Of a DNA stretch of 64,000 nt, positions 51,988-61,304 are shown one piece after another. This stretch comes from JBGRQA01 sp041725895 (GTDB taxonomy: Bacteria > Bacteroidota > Bacteroidia > Bacteroidales > Marinifilaceae). The notes beneath the pieces are model-generated. The model did no database searches. It saw only the letters and a program-made list of their open reading frames with translations, and was not told where the DNA came from. The DNA lies in assembly GCA_041725895.1 (NCBI GenBank), contig JBGRQA010000015.1:80511-144510 (forward strand), in the 5' to 3' direction. The number at the start of each line of letters is the position of its first letter. The stretch's first letter is position 1. The position numbers and the translations under genes are program-made.

Positions 51988-53808
51988 TTATGGCTCCGTT
52001 GAGCCCTTCCCCTGATTGTGTTTTGAAAAGGGTTTGTATTTTTCTCCACCACCTTTAAACCCCGCATTTTTGTAAAATTCCACAAACGTTAAACGCATGG
52101 GATGTACGAACGATCCCAGCGATGAAATTAGAATATTTAGGGTGTGACCCAGTAGCAGAAAGATGACAAAGAATACAGGCCCCAGGATTTTTGAGGCCCC
52201 AAGGATTTGTATGCCAATATCGTTAACAACAAAACCAAGAATTGCGCTGGAAAGCCCCAGGGCAAATAAGCGAATGTAAGATAACAGGTCGCCAAAAATG
52301 CTGGTCACTGTGGAGTAAACATCCCAAATACCTTTTCCTATCCTAAGAAAAACATTTAATTCGGGATCGCTGAAAAACAGTATAAAAAACCCTCCTGTAG
52401 AAAGGATGGAATACAAAATCGTTTTGTTCGGTGAAATAACTTCGTTGCTAGTTAAAATGGTGTATATAAGACAGCCCAGTATAACAATCAGCCAGCCAAT
52501 TGTAGCTAAAGAATAACGAAATCCATATTGTTTAAGCCTGTTAATCGTTTTTACGAATAAACCAAAAATTATCTGCAGGCCACCGAGTAGCAACGCCAGA
52601 TTGAACATTTTGTCGGGATTCAGGAAAAGCGCCTTGTATTCTGCAATCAATGGAATTTCAGCATCTATTAAATTAATGCCAAAAAAGGTTCCCGAAATGG
52701 CTCCAAAAATAACGGTTGCAAATCCTAAAAACTGCAACAACGAGAGTAAGGGTTTTACTGCTTTTTTAGCTATGAATTTGTAAAGTCCGGCACCAATAAC
52801 AAACAATAAGCCATACCCGGCATCCCCAAGGCAGAAACCAAAAAAGAGCATAAAGAACGGGGCGAAAAACACCGTTAAATCCAACTCCGAGTAATCAGGT
52901 AGCGAGAACATTGACCCAATCGGTTCAAACAACTTGCTGAAGCGGTTATTTTCCAGCAGAATTGGAACTTTGTCTTTTTGTTTTGCTTTGCCGATTATGA
53001 ATAGGGTGTTGTTTTTTTCGAAAAATTCGTCTACCTGTCTTTTATGGGGTGCCGGAACCCAACCTTCCAGAATCATCAATTTTTCTTCTGCTTCAACCGT
53101 GGTGTTAAAAATTACATTTTCAACTTGCAGTAAATTAAGAACGCTGTTTTTACCTTGTTCCAATAAAGGAATTGAGCTCCCTGCGTACACATCAAGCTCT
53201 TTATTGATTTGTTCAATTGAACTTTTAATATCCTCAATTTTCTTTTTTATTTCTGTACAGGGGAGTTCTGGCAATTCAATTTCATCGGCATCAATTGATA
53301 TTTCTTTGTTTCCTCTTTGGACAAGCACAATATAAACCCGGTTTCCATGCTGAGAAATCATCTCCACCGGAAGTTCAGCATCAATTAAATCGAGATATTT
53401 CTTTTTTGAGGTAGTAAAAGATTTAAGATGAATATCTTCGTCTAATAGTTTCTGTATGGTTTCAGTTGAAAAATTGCCCCACGGTTTAGCTTTTTGATAC
53501 TTCTTTTGGGTTTCATCAAGTTCTTGCTCTAGTGTTTCCAGCTCATTTCGTTTTACCTCAACTTCGTGCATTATTACAGTCCCATCAGCATTTTGAATTT
53601 TGGGGGTTTGCTTGTTTTTTCTACTCTCCAGAAACTGAATGGCTTTTTCAAACTGGCTGATTTGAACGTATTTTTGTTTGATTTCATCGGGTACTGCTTC
53701 ACTTTTTTTAACCACATGCACTACTCCGAGTTGCTGAAGAGCCTCGAGAAAATTTTTATACTCTTGATAAAAAACCAGGAAGGTATATTTGTGCATAGTA
53801 ACTATCAT
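51988..53808 (-). CDS. V/A-type ATPase subunit I (stator)
   Basis: A 606-residue protein. The N-terminal 300 residues are cytosolic with helical coiled-coil hairpins (EVKRNELETLEQELDETQKK) and a globular part. The C-terminal half has seven or eight membrane segments: FAPFFMLFFGFCLGDAGYGL, YIRLFALGLSSAILGFVVND (the essential arginine at about residue 512) and LGHTLNILISSLGSFVHPMR. This is the peripheral stalk and ion half-channel subunit. Its start overlaps the subunit D stop by ATGA. Confidence 0.95.
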   Translation of the reverse strand: MIVTMHKYTFLVFYQEYKNFLEALQQLGVVHVVKKSEAVPDEIKQKYVQISQFEKAIQFLESRKNKQTPKIQNADGTVIMHEVEVKRNELETLEQELDETQKKYQKAKPWGNFSTETIQKLLDEDIHLKSFTTSKKKYLDLIDAELPVEMISQHGNRVYIVLVQRGNKEISIDADEIELPELPCTEIKKKIEDIKSSIEQINKELDVYAGSSIPLLEQGKNSVLNLLQVENVIFNTTVEAEEKLMILEGWVPAPHKRQVDEFFEKNNTLFIIGKAKQKDKVPILLENNRFSKLFEPIGSMFSLPDYSELDLTVFFAPFFMLFFGFCLGDAGYGLLFVIGAGLYKFIAKKAVKPLLSLLQFLGFATVIFGAISGTFFGINLIDAEIPLIAEYKALFLNPDKMFNLALLLGGLQIIFGLFVKTINRLKQYGFRYSLATIGWLIVILGCLIYTILTSNEVISPNKTILYSILSTGGFFILFFSDPELNVFLRIGKGIWDVYSTVTSIFGDLLSYIRLFALGLSSAILGFVVNDIGIQILGASKILGPVFFVIFLLLGHTLNILISSLGSFVHPMRLTFVEFYKNAGFKGGGEKYKPFSKHNQGKGSTEP

Positions 53809-54410
53809 ATTGCTTCCCCCACCTTCTGTTGCTGTCGTTTTTTTACAATTTTCTGAGCCGACATCGATAAGTTCTCTTCATCTTCTAGGAACCGTTTTAT
53901 TTTTAGAATGGCATCCTGATAATCCGGTATTTGTACTTTTTCGTACAAGTTTACTTTTTGTGTGGTTTTCCGACGAGCATAATCCAGCAATACCATTTTT
54001 CGGGTAAAAAATTCCTTTTCGAGAGCGATCTCTGCCAGTTCTTTTACCATTGAAATTCCTTTGGGTAACCATTTGGGTTGGGCGAACAAACTAAATTCTT
54101 CCTCTTTAAAAATTACCTGTTCCAGAATCGGGATTTTTACTCCCGCAATTTTTTTTGTCGCTATTTGAACATCACTTATGGCAATTATATTGGGGATATA
54201 CTCATTCCACAGTTTTGCAGTAACAGCATATGATTCCAATTTTACATCTAATTTTTTTTCCAATTCAACAGTTTTGTCTTTTGCTTTTTTCACCTCCAAC
54301 CGAAGCGCAGCCTCCTTGTTTTTAAGGGTTGGAAGTGCTTTGATTCGCATATCCAGCTGCTTATTAAGGTTTTGTAAAGCAATTTTGTTGTATTGAAATT
54401 TCATTGCCAT
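53805..54410 (-). CDS. V/A-type ATPase subunit D (central stalk)
   Basis: From the ATG at 54410 (preceded by AAATAAAAAA) the product has 201 residues. An upstream ATG at 54440 adds ten. The first segment MAMKFQYNKIALQNLNKQLD and a long helical pair (EVKKAKDKTVELEKKLDVKL; YARRKTTQKVNLYEKVQIPD) give the coiled-coil central shaft that couples rotation to the A3B3 head. Overlaps the subunit I start. A gap of 156 bp separates it from subunit B. Confidence 0.93.
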   Translation of the reverse strand: MAMKFQYNKIALQNLNKQLDMRIKALPTLKNKEAALRLEVKKAKDKTVELEKKLDVKLESYAVTAKLWNEYIPNIIAISDVQIATKKIAGVKIPILEQVIFKEEEFSLFAQPKWLPKGISMVKELAEIALEKEFFTRKMVLLDYARRKTTQKVNLYEKVQIPDYQDAILKIKRFLEDEENLSMSAQKIVKKRQQQKVGEAI

Positions 54411-54418
54411 TTTTTTAT

Positions 54419-54595
54419 TTAATTTATGAAAATTCCCCAAGTCAATAACAAAATTTTCACACTTACTCGAAACTGATGATTATCATTGGTATTCAGAATC
54501 GCATAAGTAATCTGTGTCAACCCATAGGTAAAGAAGCTGTAGGCTCTTCTGCCGTGCCTTCTGACCTCAATGGGAATCGCTTTTTCGTTTACCAT
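54419..54595 (-). CDS. Possible 58-residue protein between subunits B and D (doubtful)
   Basis: Starts with ATG at 54595, overlaps the end of the subunit B gene by 29 bp and fills the gap to subunit D. The sequence reads MVNEKAIPIEVRRHGRRAYS followed by a moderately hydrophobic stretch (ILLLTWGIFIN). I recognise no family. Its position in an otherwise tight operon is the only support. It could equally be an overlapping, non-functional frame. Confidence 0.2.
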   Translation of the reverse strand: MVNEKAIPIEVRRHGRRAYSFFTYGLTQITYAILNTNDNHQFRVSVKILLLTWGIFIN

Positions 54596-55901
54596 ATTTC
54601 TCAACCAGTTCCGATTTAATGCCAATTTCGGCAATCGAGAAATATTTGTTGAATAGATACCAGCCTGTATCAAGCATGGTGTCAATTTCAATATTGATAT
54701 CAATGGCCAGCAACTTTTCAGAATATTCTTTAGCGAAACGCAAAGTTCTTTTATCGTAATCGGTCAGGTCAAAACCATTCTCGATTTTGGTTTTTGCGTT
54801 GGCGGCATCAGCAAAAAGGCGGATGGCAGTATTCATGACCTGTGGATGATCTTCCCGTGTTATTTTTCCAATAACCAGTTGCTTCAGACGCGACAAACTT
54901 CTGAACGGGTCTACAATTACTTTCCCAATGTCAGTATCCTTTCGAAGGAATAATTGGCCTTCCGTAATATAACCGGTGTTGTCGGGAATAGCGTGGGTAA
55001 TATCCCCGCCCGAGAGGGTTGTTACTGCAATAATGGTAATGGATCCGCCATCGGGAAACTGCACGGCTTTCTCATACAATTTTGCTAAATCGCTGTAGAG
55101 CGAGCCGGGCATACTGTCTTTTGATGGAATTTGATCCATTCGGTTCGAAACAATACTCAAAGCATCGGCATAAAGTGTCATGTCGGTTAAAAGAACAAGC
55201 ACGTTTTGATTTTTCGAGGCAAAATACTCTGCAGCGGTCAATGCCATGTCAGGAACAAGCAAACGCTCAACCGGCGGATCTTCAGTAGTATTTACAAAAC
55301 TTACAATTCGGTCGATTGCCCCTGCGTTTTCAAAAATATTCTTAAAATACAGGTAATCGTCGTTGGTTATCCCCATTCCAGCCAAAATAATCTTATCGGC
55401 TTTGGCACGTAAAGCAACCATTGCCATCACCTCGTTGTAGGGTTGGTCCGGGTCAGCAAAAAAGGGTATTTTTTGCCCCGTTACCAGGGTGTTGTTAAGG
55501 TCGATCCCGGCAATTCCGGTTGCAATTAGTTCCGATGGTTGTTTACGGCGGACCGGATTTACAGAGGGGCCCCCGATTTCAACCCATCGCCCGTCTATGT
55601 CGGGGCCGTCATCAATGGGGTGGCCATAAGCATTAAAAAACCTGCCACTTAACTCTTCACTTACCCTTAGTCGCGGTGCATGTCCAAGAAAAACAACTTC
55701 GGCATTGGTGGGGATTCCCTCCGTTCCCGAGAATACCTGCAGGGTAACTAAATCTCCTTGAATTTTTATAACCTGTGCCAACCGGTTGTTTACGGTCGCC
55801 ATCTCTTCGTTCCCAACTCCGGTTGCATGCAGGGAGCAGGTTGCCTTTGTGATGTGGTTTATTTTAGTGTATATCTTTTGAAATGCTATAGTTTCCATCA
55901 T
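54567..55901 (-). CDS. V/A-type ATPase subunit B (non-catalytic)
   Basis: A 444-residue protein of the usual size. It has the barrel domain, the nucleotide-binding-like domain without the classic Walker A (FFADPDQPYNEVMAMVALRA), GMGITNDDYLYFKNIFENAG, MTLYADALSIVSNRMDQIPS, DGGSITIIAVTTLSGGDITH and TGYITEGQLFLRKD. It forms the A3B3 head with subunit A, where alternate sites hold regulatory nucleotide contacts. Starts about 30 bp after the subunit A stop. Confidence 0.95.
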   Translation of the reverse strand: MMETIAFQKIYTKINHITKATCSLHATGVGNEEMATVNNRLAQVIKIQGDLVTLQVFSGTEGIPTNAEVVFLGHAPRLRVSEELSGRFFNAYGHPIDDGPDIDGRWVEIGGPSVNPVRRKQPSELIATGIAGIDLNNTLVTGQKIPFFADPDQPYNEVMAMVALRAKADKIILAGMGITNDDYLYFKNIFENAGAIDRIVSFVNTTEDPPVERLLVPDMALTAAEYFASKNQNVLVLLTDMTLYADALSIVSNRMDQIPSKDSMPGSLYSDLAKLYEKAVQFPDGGSITIIAVTTLSGGDITHAIPDNTGYITEGQLFLRKDTDIGKVIVDPFRSLSRLKQLVIGKITREDHPQVMNTAIRLFADAANAKTKIENGFDLTDYDKRTLRFAKEYSEKLLAIDINIEIDTMLDTGWYLFNKYFSIAEIGIKSELVEKYGKRKSDSH

Positions 55902-55931
55902 ATATTCTTCCCTGGTGAGTTTTGATTCTTA

Positions 55932-57692
55932 CTATTCTACAAGCTCTCTTTCTTCTAATAATTCTTGTAACTCTTTTTCATTTCTTTTGAATTGATCTGA
56001 CTGAAATTCTGAGTAATTCATTTGTTTGAAAATGTTTATTATTTTTTTGTAGTAAAGATTTACCTCCTCAAAAGATTCAAATTTGAATTGCTTCTTGTAA
56101 ACCTCTAAAACTTTTTTCATCATATATCGTTGCCTTTCAATAGGAGTGGAAGCATCTATTTTATCAAATGCATCCTGCTGTAGGATAACGAAATCGATAA
56201 CTTCCGCCTTCCATAAGATCTGATGATAATCAATTGGCACACCATCGTCGCCTAAAATATTTATTTGCTCATAAGCTTCACGTCCGCGGATAAGGGCATT
56301 TCTCGCCAGCAAAATATTATCAACCCAATCGGGAGAAATTTTATCTTTCATGTACTCCAGAAATTCGGGGTATTCAATATATTTTGAATAACTGTCAACT
56401 GCTTCAATTGCAGGGTACCGTTTACTATCGGCCCTATTTTGTGAGAGGGCATAGAAACACCTGGCTGCTTTTTTTGTTGCTTCTGTTACAGGTTCTTTCA
56501 AATTACCACCGGCTGGCGAAACTGTTCCTATGAAAGTAACCGAACCAGATTTTTCGTTATTTAAATTTACATAACCAGCCCGGGCATAAAAATTGGAAAT
56601 TATTGCCGGCAGGTCCATTGGGAATGCATCCGGTCCCGGAAGTTCTTCCATACGGTTCGACATTTCGCGCAAAGCTTGTGCCCAGCGTGAAGTTGAATCG
56701 GCAAGTAGCAGGATTTTTAATCCCATCGAACGGTAATATTCTGCAATGGTCATAGCAGTGTAAACCGATGCTTCGCGTGCCGCTACCGGCATGTTGGAGG
56801 TATTGGCAATGATTGTAGTTCGTTCCATCAGTTTCCTGCCTGTGCGTGGATCTTCCAGCTCAGGGAATTCAGCAAACAATTCCACTACTTCATTTGCCCG
56901 TTCACCGCATGCTGCCACAACAATCATATCTGCTTCGGCTTGTTTTGAGAGTGCATGCTGCAAAACTGTTTTTCCGGTTCCAAAAGGTCCGGGGATGAAA
57001 CCTGTGCCTCCTTCAACAATCGGATTCAGACTGTCGATAACCCGGATTCCCGTTTCCATGAAATTGAAAGGGCGTGGCTTATCTTTGTAGGCTTTTATAG
57101 GAATTTTAACCGGCCATTTCTGAACCATGCTCACCTTAAATTCTTTCCCTTCTCTGTTGGTAAGTACAGCAATTGTGTCATCTATTTTATATTCTCCTTT
57201 TCTATTGATATCCTGTATGCAAAAGGTTCCTGTAAAACTAAAAGGCACCATTATTTTGTGCGGAATCCAGTTTTCTCTTACTTCTCCCAACCAGGAACCA
57301 GCCCTAACTTCGTCTCCCGGTTCTACCAGGGGGGTAAATTCCCATAATTTGTCTTTTTCGAGAGCAGCAGTGTAATCTCCTTTTTTCAGGAAAACACCAT
57401 CCATCTTGTCCAGATCGTGCTGCAGTCCATCGAAATTTTTGGAAAGGATTCCAGGCCCCAGTGTGGCTTCCAACATGTGTCCTGCGAACTCTACTTCGGT
57501 GCCAATTTTTAAACCACGCGTGCTTTCAAATACCTGGATATAGGCAATGTTATCACCAATTCGGATTACTTCGGCCATCAGTTTGACATCATTCATATTT
57601 ATGTAGCAAATCTCGTTTTGCATAACCGATCCGTTAACAGCAACAGTTACAAGATTCGAAATAATACCAATTACCTTACCATTTGTGCGCAT
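55932..57692 (-). CDS. V/A-type ATPase catalytic subunit A
   Basis: A 586-residue protein. Walker A is GPFGTGKT (about residues 233-240), AACGERANEVVELFAEFPEL carries the catalytic glutamate region, and SRWAQALREMSNRMEELPGP is the family signature. VTFIGTVSPAGGNLKEPVTE is the non-homologous-region/arginine-finger side. It hydrolyses or makes ATP with rotation. The non-homologous insert (about 100-180) typical of V/A-type A subunits is present. Gene order E-DUF2764-A-B-D-I-K. It lies 6 bp after the DUF2764 gene. Confidence 0.96.
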   Translation of the reverse strand: MRTNGKVIGIISNLVTVAVNGSVMQNEICYINMNDVKLMAEVIRIGDNIAYIQVFESTRGLKIGTEVEFAGHMLEATLGPGILSKNFDGLQHDLDKMDGVFLKKGDYTAALEKDKLWEFTPLVEPGDEVRAGSWLGEVRENWIPHKIMVPFSFTGTFCIQDINRKGEYKIDDTIAVLTNREGKEFKVSMVQKWPVKIPIKAYKDKPRPFNFMETGIRVIDSLNPIVEGGTGFIPGPFGTGKTVLQHALSKQAEADMIVVAACGERANEVVELFAEFPELEDPRTGRKLMERTTIIANTSNMPVAAREASVYTAMTIAEYYRSMGLKILLLADSTSRWAQALREMSNRMEELPGPDAFPMDLPAIISNFYARAGYVNLNNEKSGSVTFIGTVSPAGGNLKEPVTEATKKAARCFYALSQNRADSKRYPAIEAVDSYSKYIEYPEFLEYMKDKISPDWVDNILLARNALIRGREAYEQINILGDDGVPIDYHQILWKAEVIDFVILQQDAFDKIDASTPIERQRYMMKKVLEVYKKQFKFESFEEVNLYYKKIINIFKQMNYSEFQSDQFKRNEKELQELLEERELVE

Positions 57693-57698
57693 ACAATA

Positions 57699-58553
57699 TT
57701 ATTTTACAGTACTAAATTCTTCAGGGAATGTATAACTCAGCTTTAGTTCTTCAATTAGCTTTTTTAACAGAGCTTTTCCTGTTTCTGCATCCAATTTCAT
57801 CCACCGCTCAACAATACCAAGTTTAATAATGTAGCTTAGTATTTTTTCAATGGTGAAATAGTGGAAAAACGTGTGCTCATCAAGATAATCCCACAATATC
57901 TTATCGATAGCTTTTTCTTTTTCCTCAGGGCTTATAGTCGATTCGGCCACACGGAAAAGCTGATTAGCGAAAGGAAGTTCTTCTTCGAAAAGTTCAGGTT
58001 TTAAGCGCCCATTTATAAGCAACGAATATACCAGGTTGTTTTCACCGGCCTGAATTAGATGTTTTTCGGGCTGGTAATTAAACTGTTTGCAATTGAAAGC
58101 AGTTAAAATGTTTTTACTATTCATCTCAAATTGAAACCACTCCGTTAAAAACTTATTTTTGGTTTTTTCGACTACGTACTCATAGTAAAGGCTGTGTAAT
58201 TTATTTTCGATTTGAAGGTTGACTTCACGGGTCTCCAAATTTTTCGTCCATCGTAAAAAACGGATCATATAATCGGGTACTTCAACAGGTTCCGTGATTT
58301 GGCGTTCTAAAAATTTCTTATCGTAATTCCCCAGCAAACAAAATGGCTCGTTTTGTTCAAAAACCAGGTTCAGTAAATTTTTATTATCATGTGGCAGATA
58401 GAGTAAGCGAGCCAGGTTGTAATCAGTTTTGCTTAGTTGATGCTTTAGCTCATTCCTAAAATCCAGACTACTAAGTCTATGATTATTTTCGTTAAAAAAC
58501 AAATCGGGAAGACCAGCCACCAAACAGTAATATTTTTTTTTCATTATACCCAA
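57699..58553 (-). CDS. DUF2764 protein, V/A-ATPase-associated
   Basis: A 284-residue helical protein: KKKYYCLVAGLPDLFFNENN, RLLYLPHDNKNLLNLVFEQN and DKILWDYLDEHTFFHYFTIE KILSYIIKLG. DUF2764 proteins are found only next to atpA in the Chlamydia/Bacteroidota type of V-ATPase operon. Its size and helical content resemble the C (d-type) subunit, which is otherwise missing here, so I infer it may replace C as the link between central stalk and ring. It is separated by 133 bp from atpE and by 6 bp from atpA. Confidence 0.88.
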   Translation of the reverse strand: MGIMKKKYYCLVAGLPDLFFNENNHRLSSLDFRNELKHQLSKTDYNLARLLYLPHDNKNLLNLVFEQNEPFCLLGNYDKKFLERQITEPVEVPDYMIRFLRWTKNLETREVNLQIENKLHSLYYEYVVEKTKNKFLTEWFQFEMNSKNILTAFNCKQFNYQPEKHLIQAGENNLVYSLLINGRLKPELFEEELPFANQLFRVAESTISPEEKEKAIDKILWDYLDEHTFFHYFTIEKILSYIIKLGIVERWMKLDAETGKALLKKLIEELKLSYTFPEEFSTVK

Positions 58554-58686
58554 TTGTAATGTGTTTTAACAATAACCTGGTATCCAATCAAAGCCCGGTG
58601 GGCTAAAGATCAAGGACGTATTACTTTCAATATAAAAATGTGATGATTTGTATAATCATTTTCTCAGCATCTTAACTCCCGGTTTG

Positions 58687-59304
58687 TCAACTCGGGTCGA
58701 ACAACATTTTTTTTGTTCTATCTTTTATATATCTCTTAAAATAATTTTCAAAGTCTTTGTCAGAAAAACTGATGACATAATTCGCTGCTTTTGGCTTTAT
58801 TTTGAATCCATTAGAGATTTTTGAATCGAATTGAATATCAATTCCCTGATTTAATGTATTAATGGCTTTGGTTTCAAAAAAATCAGAAAACTCCTTTTCA
58901 TCTTTTTCCGGAAGCAAAATTGTCAGATTTAGCTCCTCGGGTTTTTGAGGGTTCCAATTTTGAATAACAGTGAGTATAATTTTTTTCACAAATTCAATAT
59001 CGTAAAATGCTGCTTTTACAGAAGGTTCAACTTGAGCGACTGTTACCAGATTTGTTATCTGTTGTTTCAATTCACTCATAAATTGCCGGGCTGAAAGTTG
59101 TATTTCCGAGTCGGTATTCTTTTTCAACTCTGTTGCCTGGATTTTTGCCCGCTCAAGAATTTCCAATTCCTGTTTTTTTGCCGACTTAAGAATTTCGTTG
59201 GCTTCTTCTTTTGCATCAGCAATAATTTGGTCTGCCTCAACTTTTGCCTTAACAATTCCTTCGTTGTATATTTTTTCGGTTAGTTCAAGAATTTTATTTG
59301 TCAT
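58687..59304 (-). CDS. V/A-type ATPase subunit E (peripheral stalk)
   Basis: A 205-residue protein. The N-terminal 95 residues are a coiled coil rich in Lys, Glu and Ala (KVEADQIIADAKEEANEILK; SAKKQELEILERAKIQATEL); the C-terminal globular part is QNWNPQKPEELNLTILLPEK ... FKIKPKAANYVISFSDKDFE. It is the first gene of the operon. No separate G (H) subunit was found, so the peripheral stalk may use another partner or E alone. Confidence 0.9.
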   Translation of the reverse strand: MTNKILELTEKIYNEGIVKAKVEADQIIADAKEEANEILKSAKKQELEILERAKIQATELKKNTDSEIQLSARQFMSELKQQITNLVTVAQVEPSVKAAFYDIEFVKKIILTVIQNWNPQKPEELNLTILLPEKDEKEFSDFFETKAINTLNQGIDIQFDSKISNGFKIKPKAANYVISFSDKDFENYFKRYIKDRTKKMLFDPS

Positions 59305-59534
59305 GATAATGCAATTAATTTAACTCCCGGCAAGTTCAATTTTCCTTGAAACCTTACATTAAGGTATTGAAATTAATTCTGTATTTCGCCCCCGGGAGCT
59401 GATTTCCTTCCTAAAATAATGAGTAGAATTACTCTTCTTACACACTGGATTCCTGCGATCCAAATCAGCTTTGCGAGTACTGCTTAAATGGTTTATTAAT
59501 TCAACATGTATAACAGTATTCTTCATTAATCAAT

Positions 59535-60485
59535 TCACTTATCTTCAATGTTGTCTTCAGGTATGTTTAGTCGTTCAATACGATCTTTAATTCCATATTT
59601 ATGGGAGTCATGAACAACATCAAACATAGGTTTACTCCTTGAAATTAGACTTAACACTGGTTTAGGCGACCGATGGATAATCTCTTTTGCAAATTTTCCT
59701 AAATAGTTGTTCGCTGCAATAAACTCTTCGTGTGTAAGGATCATAATCAGGTCTGCATTTCCTCGATCTGCAAATGTTAAGAGGGCTTCATGCATTTTAC
59801 CTGGTGCCGATTTAAGAATTGTTAAATCACACTCAATCCCCTGTTTGGTTACCCAGTTTTTTATCAAGTTGGATCTTTTACTCACCAAACTCTTTTCCAC
59901 ATCAATATTTAGGTTCACAATGGAAACAATTTGTATCCTTGCTTTTAGTTTTAGGGAAATTGCAGCAGCCCAAAGTACCACGTCCCTACACTTTTGAGTA
60001 ATATCAATGGGGACCAGTATTTCCTTAATACCTGTTTTTGTCCATTTTTCGTGCATTATCATTACCGGGCATTCAATACCGGAAACAATTTTCTCTGAGT
60101 CCATTTTAAGCTTATCCAGCAAACTCGCGATTTTACTGTACTCCTTTATAATTATAAAATCAAAATTATGGGCTATAAGCATCTTAGGTATTTCAGCCAC
60201 AAGTTCTCCTGTTGCAATTTTTAGGTCAATAAAATCAGGTATTTTATTGTTAAAATACTCATTGACACAATGAGTCATTTTAGACAAAGCCTCCTGTTTA
60301 ACTCTCAATGGGTTTAATTTCTTCGGTTGCAGAGTTCTCTTTAGAAATGAAATTTTAGGAACAACATGTAGTAATGTAATTTTAGAAGAAAAGACTTCAT
60401 TGAAATACATTGCCTGTTTCAATAAAATTTCACATTCTCCTGTGGATAACACAGGAACCAATATATTCTCTATGCTTTTTTTCAT
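59535..60485 (-). CDS. Tandem universal stress protein (two UspA domains)
   Basis: A 316-residue protein. The first domain (about 5-145: NILVPVLSTGECEILLKQAM; DFIIIKEYSKIASLLDKLKM) is divergent. The second (about 150-290: EILVPIDITQKCRDVVLWAA; GNADLIMILTHEEFIAANNY LGKFAKEI IHRSPKPVLSL) has the typical C-terminal nucleotide-loop region without an obvious G-x2-G. Cytosolic. It lies upstream of the V-ATPase operon on the same strand, 230 bp from subunit E, and may respond to energy or ion stress. Confidence 0.85.
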   Translation of the reverse strand: MKKSIENILVPVLSTGECEILLKQAMYFNEVFSSKITLLHVVPKISFLKRTLQPKKLNPLRVKQEALSKMTHCVNEYFNNKIPDFIDLKIATGELVAEIPKMLIAHNFDFIIIKEYSKIASLLDKLKMDSEKIVSGIECPVMIMHEKWTKTGIKEILVPIDITQKCRDVVLWAAAISLKLKARIQIVSIVNLNIDVEKSLVSKRSNLIKNWVTKQGIECDLTILKSAPGKMHEALLTFADRGNADLIMILTHEEFIAANNYLGKFAKEIIHRSPKPVLSLISRSKPMFDVVHDSHKYGIKDRIERLNIPEDNIEDK

Positions 60486-60576
60486 TACAATTAATTTATT
60501 ATCCCATTATTTGTGTTTTAATTTATCATATTAACAGTGTGTTCCATCCGAATTATGGATTTTCGATACATTAAGA

Positions 60577-60882
60577 TTAGTTACTTGCTACTATTATTAA
60601 GTCTTTGCAATTGTTCGTAATATAATTTTTCATACTCTTGCCTATCGACAAGTAGCATAACTTGTTGATGGCATGTTTGGTTGTTGAGCGGAGAACAATA
60701 TCACAATGGATAAATTGTCTGATATTTTGGTTTTGAAATGCCTTTAAAATAGCAATGGGTGATTGTGGAGAATTTGGAAATTGTATGCCCGAAGGTATAG
60801 CATGCCAATTTCCAGCACAGAAATTGGCCAAGATCAAAATAGCAGATGTGTTTTGGACAGATTTTTTCCTTAAGTTCCTCAT
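60577..60882 (-). pseudogene. Degraded universal-stress-protein-like gene
   Basis: One frame gives NTSAILILANFCAGNWHAIP SGIQFPNSPQSPIAIL KAFQNQNIRQFIH, and the end is TNNCKDLIIVASN. The ILILANFCAGNWHAI and DLIIVASN parts have the spacing of a single UspA-type domain. The frame is only 101 residues, lacks a credible RBS, and an overlapping second frame shows similar composition. It looks like a shortened, decaying relative of the neighbouring stress gene. Low confidence. Confidence 0.35.
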
Positions 60883-60898
60883 AAAAGGTATTTTCCAT

Positions 60899-61304
60899 TA
60901 AGTTATGAAAGAAAATACATTTCTACAATAATTAATTGCCTACTTATTAAGGGGTGAATCCTCTAAAGAGGGGGGGGCTGTCTTGTCGATGTGCCTTATG
61001 TTGATCATCTTCAAGGGCGTTCTTCAAGTACCATGTTTCTGGAATCATATTCATGTATTTCCTCTAAGCTTTAATGAAAGAAAGAGCTATTTCAGCGATG
61101 CTAGCCTTCTACTTGTTGTGTTTCTTTTTTTTTTAAATCTAAAAAATATGTTAATCGTCTCAATAAATGCATCAACTGGTCTGTTGGTCTTTATCAAACC
61201 CATATAATCGGAAAGCCTAGTAACAGTAGTATTTACAGGAATTTCTCCATATATTGTACGCTAGCCTCACTCAACGATTAAAAATCTATAAGGGGAATCA
61301 GATT
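60899..61304. other. Spacer upstream of the histidine kinase
   Basis: AT-rich. A plus-strand frame at 60983-61207 is hydrophobic but without start-site support and is not called. No clear promoter was identified. Confidence 0.4.

Noticed and set aside
60983..61207. Plus-strand 74-codon hydrophobic frame
   Set aside because: No RBS and no family; hydrophobicity comes from T-rich DNA.
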